Positions 1 to 12,000 of a stretch of 64,000 nt of DNA are shown in pieces. Position 1 is the first letter of the stretch; each line of letters starts with the position of its first letter. Position numbers and translations under genes: made by a program. The notes below the pieces were generated by a model. That model saw only the letters and a program-made list of their open reading frames with translations, made no database searches and was not told where the DNA came from. The DNA is taken from the NCBI RefSeq assembly GCF_036884655.1, contig NC_088339.1, positions 27,671,501-27,735,500 of the forward strand. The letters run 5' to 3'. The stretch is from Musa acuminata AAA Group. Its lineage: Eukaryota; Streptophyta; Magnoliopsida; Zingiberales; Musaceae.

Positions 1-181
1 TATTTTGTGATCGTGATTCAACCTCTCGCTTAATCCTGGTTTATAACATGTCATTTTTTTTCTGATGCACTATTTGATCCAGTGTTCAAAAATTGTTATT
101 GAAGATACAAGTTAAACAACTTTGGTTATTATAAGCTCCATGGTGGTGGCTAACTTAATGTTTCTTGCACATCCTCTCCAG

Positions 182-229
182 GTCAAGGCAAAGTATCACA
201 AGAAGGAAGAGGCAAAAGGCCACCACTGA
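182..229 (+). CDS. Last coding exon of an unidentified gene (5' part outside window)
   Basis: A pyrimidine-rich acceptor ending in CAG at 180-181 is followed by an open frame of 15 codons and a TGA at 227-229. The encoded tail is VKAKYHKKEEAKGHH, a short, highly basic and histidine-ending C-terminus. The phase assumed (codon starts at 182) gives a sensible charged tail, but the preceding exon is outside the window, so the phase cannot be proved. I do not recognise the family. Three AATAAA motifs follow at 496, 600 and 680, consistent with this being the 3' end of a + strand gene. Confidence 0.45.
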   Translation, partial: VKAKYHKKEEAKGHH

Positions 230-424
230 GGAACAGAATGTGGTGTGTGGTGATTCTTTAACTGCATGATTGAATTTAGTTGTCATCAATTTCTACTGTT
301 TGGTGTACTTCTGCCTCCATGGCTGATTATACCTGTTGGGTTCCTGGAGCACTTTTCACCAGGATCAACAAGAAGATTTTTGACACTTAGTTCTACTTCC
401 AATAACTGTTCCAAATGATGTTAG

Positions 425-700
425 CTGAAAACTGGATAGTTGTATTTCCTTCGATATTTTTTCTACAATGTCTTCATATGCTAATGGCGCTTATCAATAA
501 AATTTAGGTTCCTTGTGATAGGTATTGCTGTGAAAACTGGACAATTGTGTTTTCTTCAATATTTTCGTGTAATGCCTTTGTATGCTAATGGTGCTTATCA
601 ATAAAGTATTACAAAAATTGGATAGTTGTATTTCCTTCAATATTTTCCTGCAATGTCCCATATGCTAATGGTGCTTATTAATAAAATCTAGGTTCAAGTT
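425..700 (+). repeat. Three imperfect tandem copies, each with an AATAAA poly(A) signal
   Basis: Copies begin near 425, 531 and 612. Each starts with a (G)AAAA(C/T)TGGA(T/C)A(A/G)TTGT-like segment, runs through a 'TATGCTAATGG(C/T)GCTTAT' core and ends in AATAAA at 496-501, 600-605 and 680-685. The spacing is about 105 and 81 bp, the first copy carrying extra bases after its signal. The block lies about 200-450 bp after the stop codon of the upstream gene, so it probably forms its 3' UTR and offers alternative cleavage sites. Confidence 0.75.
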
Positions 701-1341
701 TTGCTGCTTCTGGTCACTCGTCAACGCCGCGCATTTATTGATTGGCTGAGTCACTTTAAGGGCTGTTTTAATAATAGTTTTTTTGCATCAATTGAAAATT
801 TCAGTAATATACTTTTTTGATGTATATTCTCATTTCGATTCTGCTAATGCCACCTGATATCATACTCGACTGGATTTACTACTAAAGTTCGTCGCAGATT
901 TAGGTTTAAATATTCTATGTTGAGGCTTAAACTCTTTTTTTACTCTTTGGTTTTTGAAGCTTGATAACGAAAATTTGATTGTTTGTCTTAGGGCGTGTGA
1001 TGGTGACAAATTGACTTCACCTTTGGGTTATATTTAATTGAAGGATTACAAGGTTGGAGAAGTACGGTAAACTTCGACTCTTGAGTTACACTTTTACTTT
1101 TGATTGCGATAGCAACATCAGATCTCACGTCCTTACTGTCTTATCATCAAAAAAGTTTGAAGTTGAAGCTTTAAAACATAGTTGGTGCGATACGAAGTTA
1201 TTTTAAAGCAATTTTAATTATTAAATGTAGATAACTCAGCTTACGAGGGTGGGTAGTTAACACTGTCACTGGTTCTCCTTTCAGCTTAAACGACTCTAAT
1301 CGTCAACTTATATCACAAAAAAACAAAAACAAAAAAAAGGA

Positions 1342-1469
1342 AGAGAGAGAGAGAGAGAGAGAGAGAAATGTTTTGGAAGGATGGCTTATTATTAATAAAC
1401 TCGCCAAAAAATTGGGACCCCATCGGTAAAAACGGATCTAAAATTATGATCCTAATATTTTAGTGCAAT

Positions 1470-1510
<41 letters not shown>
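1342..1510. repeat. GA and AT microsatellites
   Basis: An uninterrupted GA run spans about 1342-1366 and an AT run spans about 1473-1510. Both are simple-sequence repeats in non-coding DNA. Confidence 0.9.
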
Positions 1511-1512
<2 letters not shown>

Positions 1513-2686
1513 AGATAAGTTTGTTTCATATCTGTCCCTCCAAATTTGTGTTTAGTGTATGTATATTACAATATTTAAAACCTTGTTCATATATGACATT
1601 ATTTGATTTTATTTGAAAATTTAAATGATACTAATACTCTATGACAAAGAACACCGGGGAGATCTATGCAGTTATATATATCCTTTTATTCAAACTGATT
1701 AATATTTACTACAATTAGTCGTGGTTAATCTGAGTTTATCGATGTTGATGGAATGATATATCCTACGAGTCTTAATAATAAATGTGCCATACTAAGATGG
1801 GCTAATTACATATTATCTCAATCTCTTTAAATCCCCTTAGTATCTCGATTCTTAAATTAAAAAATATATATTAAGATCCCTATAGTTATGAAAGTAAAAT
1901 ATTTAATATATTTATCCTAATGTCATCGATTTTATCAACGGAAGATACAATACGTAATAACATATGCATAAGTGACACGAAAAGGATGAGCAAAAAGATA
2001 ATTTCAACGATTATAACAGATGATTGTTGTGGTGGTGGTCGACTTTGTCAATATCTATTTGAACATCGACGACGAGAAGGTAGAGTGGTGAGGCATATGT
2101 GTCTCTATATCTGTGTCGACGCTGAAGGAGGAAGAAAAAAAGCATCTGTGTTGACGTCGTACTGCTCTGCCTCCTCTTGCTCCTCCAGCATTATTTTGTA
2201 TTTGCATTGGCGTTGGAGGAGGAAGAAGAAGCAGGTGAGGCAAAGCAATGCTGTGTTAATGTAGATGCCTCACCTACCTCTTCTTCCTCTTTCGACACTG
2301 ACATAGATGCAGAGCGACATCGGAGAAGAAAAAAGGGGTAGAGTAGTGTGACATCGACGTAGATGCCTCACCTCCATCCTCTTCATCCTTTAACGCAGAT
2401 ACCTTACTACTCTATCTCATCTTTCTCCTCCTCGTTAATATTTGGATCGACGTTAGCAAGGTCGATCATCGCATCGTTGTCGTCGATCACTACTACAATA
2501 ATCACCCACGGTGCCATCATCTGTCACCATTATTGAAAATATTCTTTTGTTCATTATTTTCGTGCTATTTATGCACATACTACCACGTGTTGTATCTTTC
2601 GTCAATAAAATCAACGATGCTAAAGTAAATAAAATTAAATATTTTATAAGAATACAAAAAGATCATAGTAATATAAAATTAGTACT

Positions 2687-3110
2687 ACTAAGATACGTAA
2701 GGTAAATTTTATATTTTCTTTCGGTGGATAGATAGATATATAAACCCCATACGATATATATGCCATACTAAGATTTATAAGGTAAATTTGATATATTCTT
2801 TCAGTGGATAGATATGTAAAATACATACACTTTTGTCTTCCTTTTTAATGTCTTTGCTTCGTAAAACTAAGAAACGCAGAGCAAAAACACGGAGTATGAC
2901 AAACACTATAACTTGTCATAGTCCATCCGAGCTTGTCAGTGATGGAAGTATATATGTGCTGTACCAAGATTTACATGGGTAAATGTGATATTTTCACTCT
3001 CCGAAAGGATAAATATGTAAAAGAACATATGCTTTTGTGTTATGTTTTAATCTTTTTGTTTTACAAAACCGAGAAACACAGAACAAAAAACACAAAACAA
3101 AAACGTTTCC
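2687..3110 (+). repeat. Diverged tandem repeats in the NERD1 promoter region
   Basis: Segments starting 'ACTAAGAT..RTAAGGTAAATTT' at 2687 and 2767, and a related 'ACCAAGATTTACATGGGTAAAT' at 2963, show an 80-bp and then a 196-bp spacing. The last two copies share about 150 bp, including a 3' part with GAAAC(G/A)CAGA(G/A)CAAAAA. The block ends about 160 bp before the start codon of the next gene, so it may contribute regulatory sequence. It could also be a decayed mobile element. Confidence 0.5.
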
Positions 3111-3270
3111 GAACGATCGAGAGGTCTCCTCCCTCTATAGGGCGGCGCTACAACGCAACCCCAACGTGAATTTTTCGGAACTTCTCCTTGATTCTGGCCG
3201 ATCCCTTCGTCCTCTCAGTCGTCAACAAGCGGTGGAACCCGGCGATCGCCCGCCGTGAGAGCAGAAAGAG

Positions 3271-6200
3271 ATGAGGAAGCGGGATCTCGGCATCCTCCTC
3301 CTCGCCGCCTTCGCCATCTTCTTCTCCCTCCAGGTACGGGCGCTGATCCCTCTTTTTCTTGATTTTGATTCTTGATCTGTTCTGGCACTGAGTCGGGTAT
3401 TTTCTCCAGCATGAAGGCGATTTCTCCTTCAAAGAGGCGTGGTACCATCTCTCCGACGAGTATCCTATTAAATTTGAAGCCGAACGTCTCCCTCCGCCCG
3501 TCGTGGTCGATCTGAACGGCGACGGAAAGAGCGAAATCCTCGTCGCCACCCATGACGCTAAGATTCAGGTGAGATTATCGCTTGTGTGTTCTTTTATCGC
3601 TTTGCTGGGATAGAGATCTTACTCTTGTTGGAAAAAAAGGTTCTGAACTTTCTTGGTCGGTGCCGATGTTTGATCCTTACATCGAAAAACTATTAAATTT
3701 TGCGGTAAGACACAAATATCTTTATTCAAGGGGTTTAATGAGACATTGTTTGCTTTCCCATAAAACTACCAATATCAAGTTCCGATGTTTCTTTATTTTG
3801 ATTTCATCCGTAGTTAGTTAATTAGCTTTGGTGGTACTAGTCTTCCACTTTATGGTGGTAGTACTTGCACTATATCTTTGTCTAGGTTTGATTAAGTTAT
3901 TTAGGAAAAAAAATCCCAAATTACTCATAGATTTGGATCCATTTGAATGCATTGTCTCTGTTATGACTGTATAATCGGGTCATCGCAATTTATTATAAGG
4001 AGAAGTAATGCCAGTTGATAGAATCATAATAGGATTCCTAGTAATTAGATAGTTGTAAATGTTCTTTATGGTCTCATTCCAAATCACTTTTGTCATCTTC
4101 AATGTATCTTTAAAAAGATATAAGATATGTGAGGAGTATACTGCTATAGTTGCGAGGAATAGTTAACTAACTTAATTTCACAGTTTTCACTCATAGTTCT
4201 CTTTTATTGATCACGGGTCGGTCATCGTTATGTAAACACGTGTATATTCTGACAAAGAATGGTAAGATGTTTTGAGACAGGGGCCTTTCTTTTCCTTATC
4301 TCTCTAATGTTTCTTTTTGTTTATTCCCTGATAGTTATATTACTTCTTTTCCCCCTTTATTTCTTGAGTATGTGTTGTCCTTGATGCTATCATATCAAAG
4401 AGTGTTTTTCATTTGAAAAGTCATATATAACGAGGGACATTGCTTTACCAGGATAAGTAACTTTTTAGAGAATCCTATACTGATGTCCCTGGTGATACTG
4501 CACTAAGGCTTTTTATACATTGCGCTTAAGGTTTTTTGTACATACATTATCCACTTAAGGCATTATGTACTATTTTGTACATTCTATGGACCCTTTAAAT
4601 GTTGCATTTATTTGAAGCTGGATTTTTTCTGCTACCTAGAAGAATATACTAAAAGGATTTATTCAACCGGTGTCAATTATGTCCCGTTGGTGGTGTTTAT
4701 ACCCTATTTATTGCTGTTCAGGTTCATGCTCAATAGAATCTAATATGTATTTGATATACACGACCAACTTTATGGTATAGGTCACACCTGAAATAACTTT
4801 GAAGTTGGTAATTGGTGGTGTTTATACCCTGTTTATTGCTGGTCAGGTTCATGCTTAATAGAATCTAATATGTATTTGATATACATGACCAACTTTGTGG
4901 TATAGGTCACACCTGAAATAAATTTGAAGTTGGTAATTTGATACCACTCGCTATATCTAAATAATTCTGAATTTCCTGATCCATTTCTCTTTTATTACTA
5001 ATACTTAGTCTATAAAAGCTTCACATTTGGAAGCATAGAGGAAGCTTCAAGATTGTATCCATCAGTCCTTTTTTGTGCACATGCAGATATTTGGTCTAGG
5101 AAATATTAATGAGGATAAATTGTGGTTATCTTCTTGGGAAGTGCAGACAGGTTTTGTATTTTACAGGAAAGTAATTTGTCAAATTTGTCATCAATGTCAA
5201 TGTTCTGAATGGTTGCATTTTTCCATCTGGTTAAGGAACACCAGTAGTTCATTACTTTTACATGTTTTGATGTAAAGATGTCATCTTTTTAACTTCTCGA
5301 ACCTTTTGTTCAATTCTTTGGTCGATTATCATGATAGAATTTGTGGATCGAAGTATTCGTCTCTTCCATAGTTTGTGTCATATGAACATAGATCTAAGAC
5401 TGCAGAACTGTCTCTGGCTGCATGTGGTTTTTATGATGCCTCCCAGGTTATCAACCAGCTTATTAACATCAAAGCAGACATTTAAAATTTTACATTAGAA
5501 CTCTTATTTTATTCTTAGGTCTTGGAGCCTCATAGGAGACGTGTTGACGAAGGATTTGCTGAAGCGCGAGTATTGGCTGAGGTTTCATTGCTGCCTGATA
5601 AGATCCGCATATCATCTGGAAGGCGTCCTGTTGCTCTTGCTGCAGGTGTGGTTGATCGGTCATATAAACATGGAGAAATGAGGAAGCAGGTTGTGGTTGT
5701 TGTCACATCAGGTTGGTTGGTAATGTGTTTTGATCACAACCTTAAAAAGCTATGGGAAACCAATTTACAGGTAATAGTATATTCTGTTTAATGTATGGCC
5801 ATTTCAAATATCCTAATTTTGACTGTTGATCTCTATAATGTTAATGTGTAAAGATAAAGCTTTGAATGCACTAGACTTATGGTTTGTGCAGGATGATTTT
5901 CCTCATGGTGCTCACCACAGGGAGATAGCAATATCAATAAGCAATTACACATTGAAGCATGGTGATGCAGGATTGATTATAGTGGGAGGGAGGATGGAAA
6001 TGCATCATCAAGTATATCACTTTGTTTTATCTCGCATGCCTGATTGTGTTATGAATGTTGATGACGGGTTTAGGCTTTTGTACTTGAAAATCAAGTCTAG
6101 AACATATTCATGAGCTGTTAGAACTCTTTTGGTCATCTTGCTTAGATGATTTGTCTTAAACTTGAACTAGTATAATGATGAGAAGTTTTGACAACTATTA

Positions 6201-8969
6201 TTCTTCAAAGCTTGCTACCTGGATCCCACTATCGCTTTTGGAACAACAAACTAGGTTCATCATCTTAAATAACAATGCCTTTTGATAATCTAATCTCATC
6301 AATACCAAACAATTTTGCAAATATAGACTAATGAAACACAATTTAAATCTGTACTCATTAATTTTCTAGGATCTTTTTGGAATAACTCTAAACCAGGGTT
6401 TGCCAAACCAGGTACTGGACCTAACTCGGAGATTCATCAGGCTGGTACGTACTCGTCTGTACCGACAGAAGATGCACCAATAAGTATCGATGTTTTGGAG
6501 AGGATGAAAAAAAGGGGAGAAGAGGAAGGGAAGATGAAGGAGGAAGAAAGAGGGAAGATGAGGAAGCGACGTAGGATGAGGAAGTAGGAAGGAGGAAGAG
6601 GAGAAAGCCTTACCTGAGATGTGGCATTGTGCAGTGAGGTCACGATCACACCCCGGTCCGGTAGCTGCCTGCATGAGAAGCGTCGATCACAGCATCGGAG
6701 GCGACGCTCGTGTGAGAAGTGGGAATTAGGGTTTCCCACTTCTTTTATGCAGCGGCGCTACCGGTCAGTGCTCTGATTGGTATGTGCCACCCATTTTGTA
6801 TCAGTCCACGATCCCTGCTCTAAACAACTAAACACAAAATAGAAAATATTCAGTTATGGCTTCTAGGTCTTCTACTGCCATTGTTACTGGACCAATCAGA
6901 TGAATGATACATTTATATAGCAAGAGACTATAGTGATTCCAAACCCAAAACAACAGACGACTAATGCTACCCCTTATTCCATTCCAAGCTAGGCAGCGTA
7001 CTCTGTCCTCTCAGCTGTGTGATAAACCAAAATCTTTAACATTATAAGTATTGCACTCTAGATCCTGAGTGCATACATGGCCTTTTTCTTTTAATTTCAA
7101 CTGGTGGGGAATGTGATGGTCGCTTTCAAGTAGCATGTATTGGTAATGGTGGAAACTTCTGTATGACTTAACATAATCACAAGAAGCGTCTTGTCAACCA
7201 AAGCTAGCTGATAGTTGCATTAGACAGTTTATTTCATTTTTCACCTGGGATATTTTCCCTTGGTTTGTTTTTGATGTATCTGATGCTGTAAGAATTTGTG
7301 TTTATTATACCCTTTTTTCCATTTGAGTCGTGTATGTTGAATGTTTTACTTGTTTTGATATTTTGTGTGCTTATAGAATTTTTGTTGATTTGATATGGCT
7401 TCTGTGTCATCGTTATAATTGTATAGGGATCTGTACAGGGACGTTGATTGCACTATTTATGCTATTGATTAGATTATGGATCATATTTTAGTCTTTCTCC
7501 TTTTTATCCTCTTAGTGCTTCAATGAGTTTCACCAAATAATTATTATTATAGAGCTCTATGGATCTATTTGAGGAAACTATGATAGCAGATGAAGGTGGT
7601 GAGCTGCATCGGAGAAACACTAATGAAAAAGAGGTATCCTGCTTTACAGTTGGTCTCTTGCATATGCTGTTCAACTCTCTGTTAGTAAGTTCACTAAAAG
7701 AGATATCCTATTAAACTATGATATTGTCTTTGTACACTTGAACACGACATGTGTTATGAACTAATTAATGAGAATTCTCTGCCAGTGGATTTAATTATGG
7801 TCAAGTTTCTTGTATGATTCGAAGACCATTGTTTTCTTTTAAACTAAGACTTGTTTGGTGTTTCTTTACCTCACTAGAAGCCTCTAAGCTAACATGGCTA
7901 AGCTGTTCCTATGTGAATTGACTTGCTATATGAAAATAATATTCATCATATTCACCTAGAATTTTAACATGCTATAAGTTTAGTTAATATGGAAAACTGA
8001 AATTTACTTGTCAATCATCCTCTGTATTTCAATGGATTTAGTTTTCTGAACCATATATTTGAAAATGCAAATAATGTGGTGAGTTTTGATCTTGAGACTG
8101 ACTTGATAACATCAGAAACCTTTTGTTTCTCTTGCATGATTCTTCCTACTTAGACCTTTTTCCAATTGACTGTCTTCTACCTGCCTAACCTTTCTCTTCT
8201 TTAATGCTAGACTTTTGTTTATCTTGCTACCTCAAAAGATTCAGAAATTTTCGTGGATTATGACTACTATAAACATAAAGAATGCTGATTTTCTCACTGT
8301 TATGATGATCACACACTGGAGTGTGCTCTGGATTCCTTTTCCTACAAAGCTTTAAGATCCTCGTCTTTATTGAAAAAGTACCTTTAACTGTATACTTATG
8401 ATAGGATTTGATCTTGTATCAATTATGTCTTTTCTAACTTCTAGTTTGTTTATAGTTAGCTAATTGACTGCAAGCAGACTCCACTAACCCTGATAAACTG
8501 GGTTGCAATTATCAAAGATATAGTTACTGAAGTCAAAGTGGGGACTAAATAAATACCCAATTAAGTCATGGATAGATTTGTGTTGAGTGATTATTGATGA
8601 TTGGCATGCTTTTGTCACTCCTCTACTAGCTTAACTACTTCAGCTATAAATTACAAATGAGTGGATCCAGAGGATGTGTTCAATTTTAATTCCTGGATTT
8701 TGCATACATGTAAAGGGATACCTTCATCAATGCACAACACATGTGATGAAACAAATTTATTGCTCATACTTTATTAATGTTAGTTGTTCTTAAAATGCAG
8801 AACTCTGGAAGTGGCAATGTGGATCTACGCCATTTTGCCTTTTATGCTTTTGCTGGTCGGACTGGCACACTAAGATGGAGCAGAAAGAATGACGTATGTT
8901 TTTTTCCTCATACGGTCCATCTCATGGGGAGTTCTATATTATAGTGACTTAAAACTGCAGACATGTATG

Positions 8970-9015
<46 letters not shown>

Positions 9016-12000
9016 GAGCATCAGGTCAATAGTTTATAACTTTATATGTTAAAATAACATGATTCTGTGATTTAGACCCTAGTCTTTAGACAGTGTTCCT
9101 TTTGTTTATGTTTTGTTTCATCGTTCTGCTTAATGCCTTTGATGATTCCTCTCAAAAGTTTGCGTAGGATGATCTTGTGGAATTTCATTCAAGGTAGATA
9201 AATATCTATTCTTTTTTCTGAATATACTTATTTTATAAAATGGACATCGTAGAATATCCAGGTACAATCCTCTGATTCGTCACAGCTGATTCCACAACAT
9301 AACTACAAGCTTGATGTTCATGCTCTGAATGCTCGTCACCCTGGAGAGGTATGCTTCTGCAACAACCACAAAATACTTGACATTTAGTTGTTTCTCTATT
9401 TTGAAAGAATGAATTCATTGGTGTTGTAAACAATAAAAAATTTGTCAGGGGAGAACTATGCCACTAAATATCAATTTTAGTAGTTGGTTTGTTGCATGTA
9501 CTTTGCTACTTATGTAGACATAGTTAACAATTACTGTTATTTAATATGTTTGTCACTATTTTTGTGCTGCAGGACAATATCCTAAGCATAAATATGGAGT
9601 TTGTATTGAGAATATAATATGCTTCTTTGGTGACTAGAACAATACTTATCATCATATCTATTATTTAGAAGATTGCACATGTTTTGATCTAACTAGCAAT
9701 TTTGTTGTCAAAATATATGTGGAGAAGTTTTGCTACTTTTTATCTTTTAATGATGAGAAAAAGTCGAGATTATTTTCAACTTCCAACTGAGAAATAATTG
9801 CTTTACATTCATTCGCAGTTTGAATGTAGAGAATTCAGAGAATCAATTCTTGGAGTGATGCCTCATCATTGGGTAATCATAAACTTTGTTTTCTACTATC
9901 TATTAAGTGAAGAATTGTTAAAGCTCATGGTGCAATAATCTTTCTCGTCAGGATAGGAGGGAAGATACATCTTTGCAACTATCAAACTTCCGGAGGCATA
10001 AAAGAAAGTCGCTTAAGAAAACACCTGGGAAAGGTACTACTAGTCCTTTCCATAAGCCTATCGATCACAATCCACCCGGGAAAGATTCATCAAATAAAAT
10101 TGCGAGGGTGATTGGAAAAGCTGCAGATTATGCTGGTTCAGCGAAAACCAAGAAGGTAGAGCTTATGGATATTTGGCTACTGGTACTTAGTTAAAGTTTA
10201 TATTAATTTTTCATACTATTTTCCCATCAAATAATATGAGTATCTTAAGTTTTAAATGGCAGATCTTTTTTTAGACATGTGATTGACAATTAAAAGGTCT
10301 TAAACATGTGTTTGCTGCAAATAGTGATATTCTCTCTATCCAGGGTTTTTAGTTGATCTGATAAAGAAAGGAAGATTGTAGTACTTTGCTGCAAGTATTT
10401 TGTTCAGTTCATAGTTAAATAAAATTACACGGCTCTTTTGTATGTTTTTTAATCTCCTTCCTGCTTTGTTGTTTATATTTAAAATCATTTTAAAATAGAA
10501 TCAATAGTATTGTCATAAATATTCTTATATGCAACTTAGTGGATAATATTATGGCACTGCTATTTTATGTTTTTTTTTTTCATGTTGAATATAATGTTTT
10601 TTAAACTTTTTTAATGTCTACAGAGGTCGCTCTATATTCCTACCATAACAAATCACACTCAAGTTTGGTGGGTCCCAAATGTAGTTGTTGCGCATCAGAA
10701 GGAAGGAATAGAAGCTGTGCATTTGGCTTCAGGGCGGACAATTTGCCAGGTATACCTGATTATTGTGTCTATTAAACTTTTTTTTTTCTTATACTGTAGG
10801 TACCTTTAATGTCAATTCTCTTTCAAGTTTAGTCTTTGCTTTTGAGGTTTATTCTTGATTATCTGTTGTGATTTTGATAAAGACATTATACATCAGATTG
10901 TAATAAGAAAAATATTTTATATTTCTTATCCCCTGTATTATTGTTTTGGGTGTTTACTCCAACGATATAACAAATATGATATATCATCAAATTGTAGCAC
11001 ATCCATGTCCTAGTTAGCAGTGATTGGTAGTGACTTGTTAGAGAAATCACTAGTAAATGCTATGAAGTTGAAGTCACTATCAAATTGGTGGATAGAAGCA
11101 GCTGGCATGCAGTTAATCAGCCTTTGGTAAGATCAAGAATGTTTTAGCTGATCAAGATTGATGTTGCAGTAAGTTGGGAAACTATTTTTTTGTTTGTTTG
11201 TTGATTAATTACACCGAATGTGGTATCTGCCTCTTGTGTTGTCCGTAATATTATTATTTATATTATTTTCAATAAAATGAGTTATTTGTCCTTGACTCAG
11301 CATGCAAATGTTTCAAGCCTCACCCACTTAGCTCAAAGTTAGTAATTGGGAGAGAGAAATTATGTTTATAAGTTTAATATATAGTATACTTGAATTGAGA
11401 TACATCAAGGTTTTTAATTTTTCACAGTTCCATATGATTTGGCTGGTATTTATCTATCTGACTGTTGACTGGGACACGAACCACTTAAATCCTGGACTTC
11501 TGTGTTTAACCTGAACACATCAATCAAATCTAATTTCTTGATAAATCTATTCTCATCGACTCAGCCGGTTGCTTTTTCATATTTGACCTCCCCTTCTCTT
11601 TAACCTGAACCACTTAATCTCACAATTTGTAGCCTATCAGAATAGTTCAGGTAGGTGCGGTATGATATAGTGATCCTTGATAATTAAATCTGGTTAAAGA
11701 CATCAAATATTTACTATACTGAATTGTGCTTAAAAAATTGTCTATTTTTGTTGGCTTTACAAGTATGCTAAAACTGGACGCGTCACTTCTAACTCTCCAA
11801 TGTAGATATAATGATTGTCAAACTGATTTTCAGCCCAATCATACGTGGGTTAAAGGATTAACCATATTTTGGTTCATTAGGTTTATCTGAGCTTTAGTAA
11901 TGTCTGAACCTATAAAATGAACCACTGCTTCAACTCATAATTTATAAAATTTGAAGAATTATTGTGCATTCAGAATTTTTTTTATATTTGATCACCTTTA

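Larger units (their letters stand above)
706..3270. other. AT-rich intergenic region upstream of NERD1-like gene
   Basis: No convincing gene is present. The stretch holds a GA microsatellite (about 1342-1366), an AT microsatellite (about 1473-1510) and a purine/pyrimidine-biased block at about 2090-2480. That block has degenerate repeats around 'GATGCCTCACCT' that leave a meaningless 114-codon frame. Diverged tandem copies occur at about 2687, 2767 and 2963. The last 200 bases before 3271 become GC-richer and are the likely core promoter and leader of the next gene. Confidence 0.6.
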
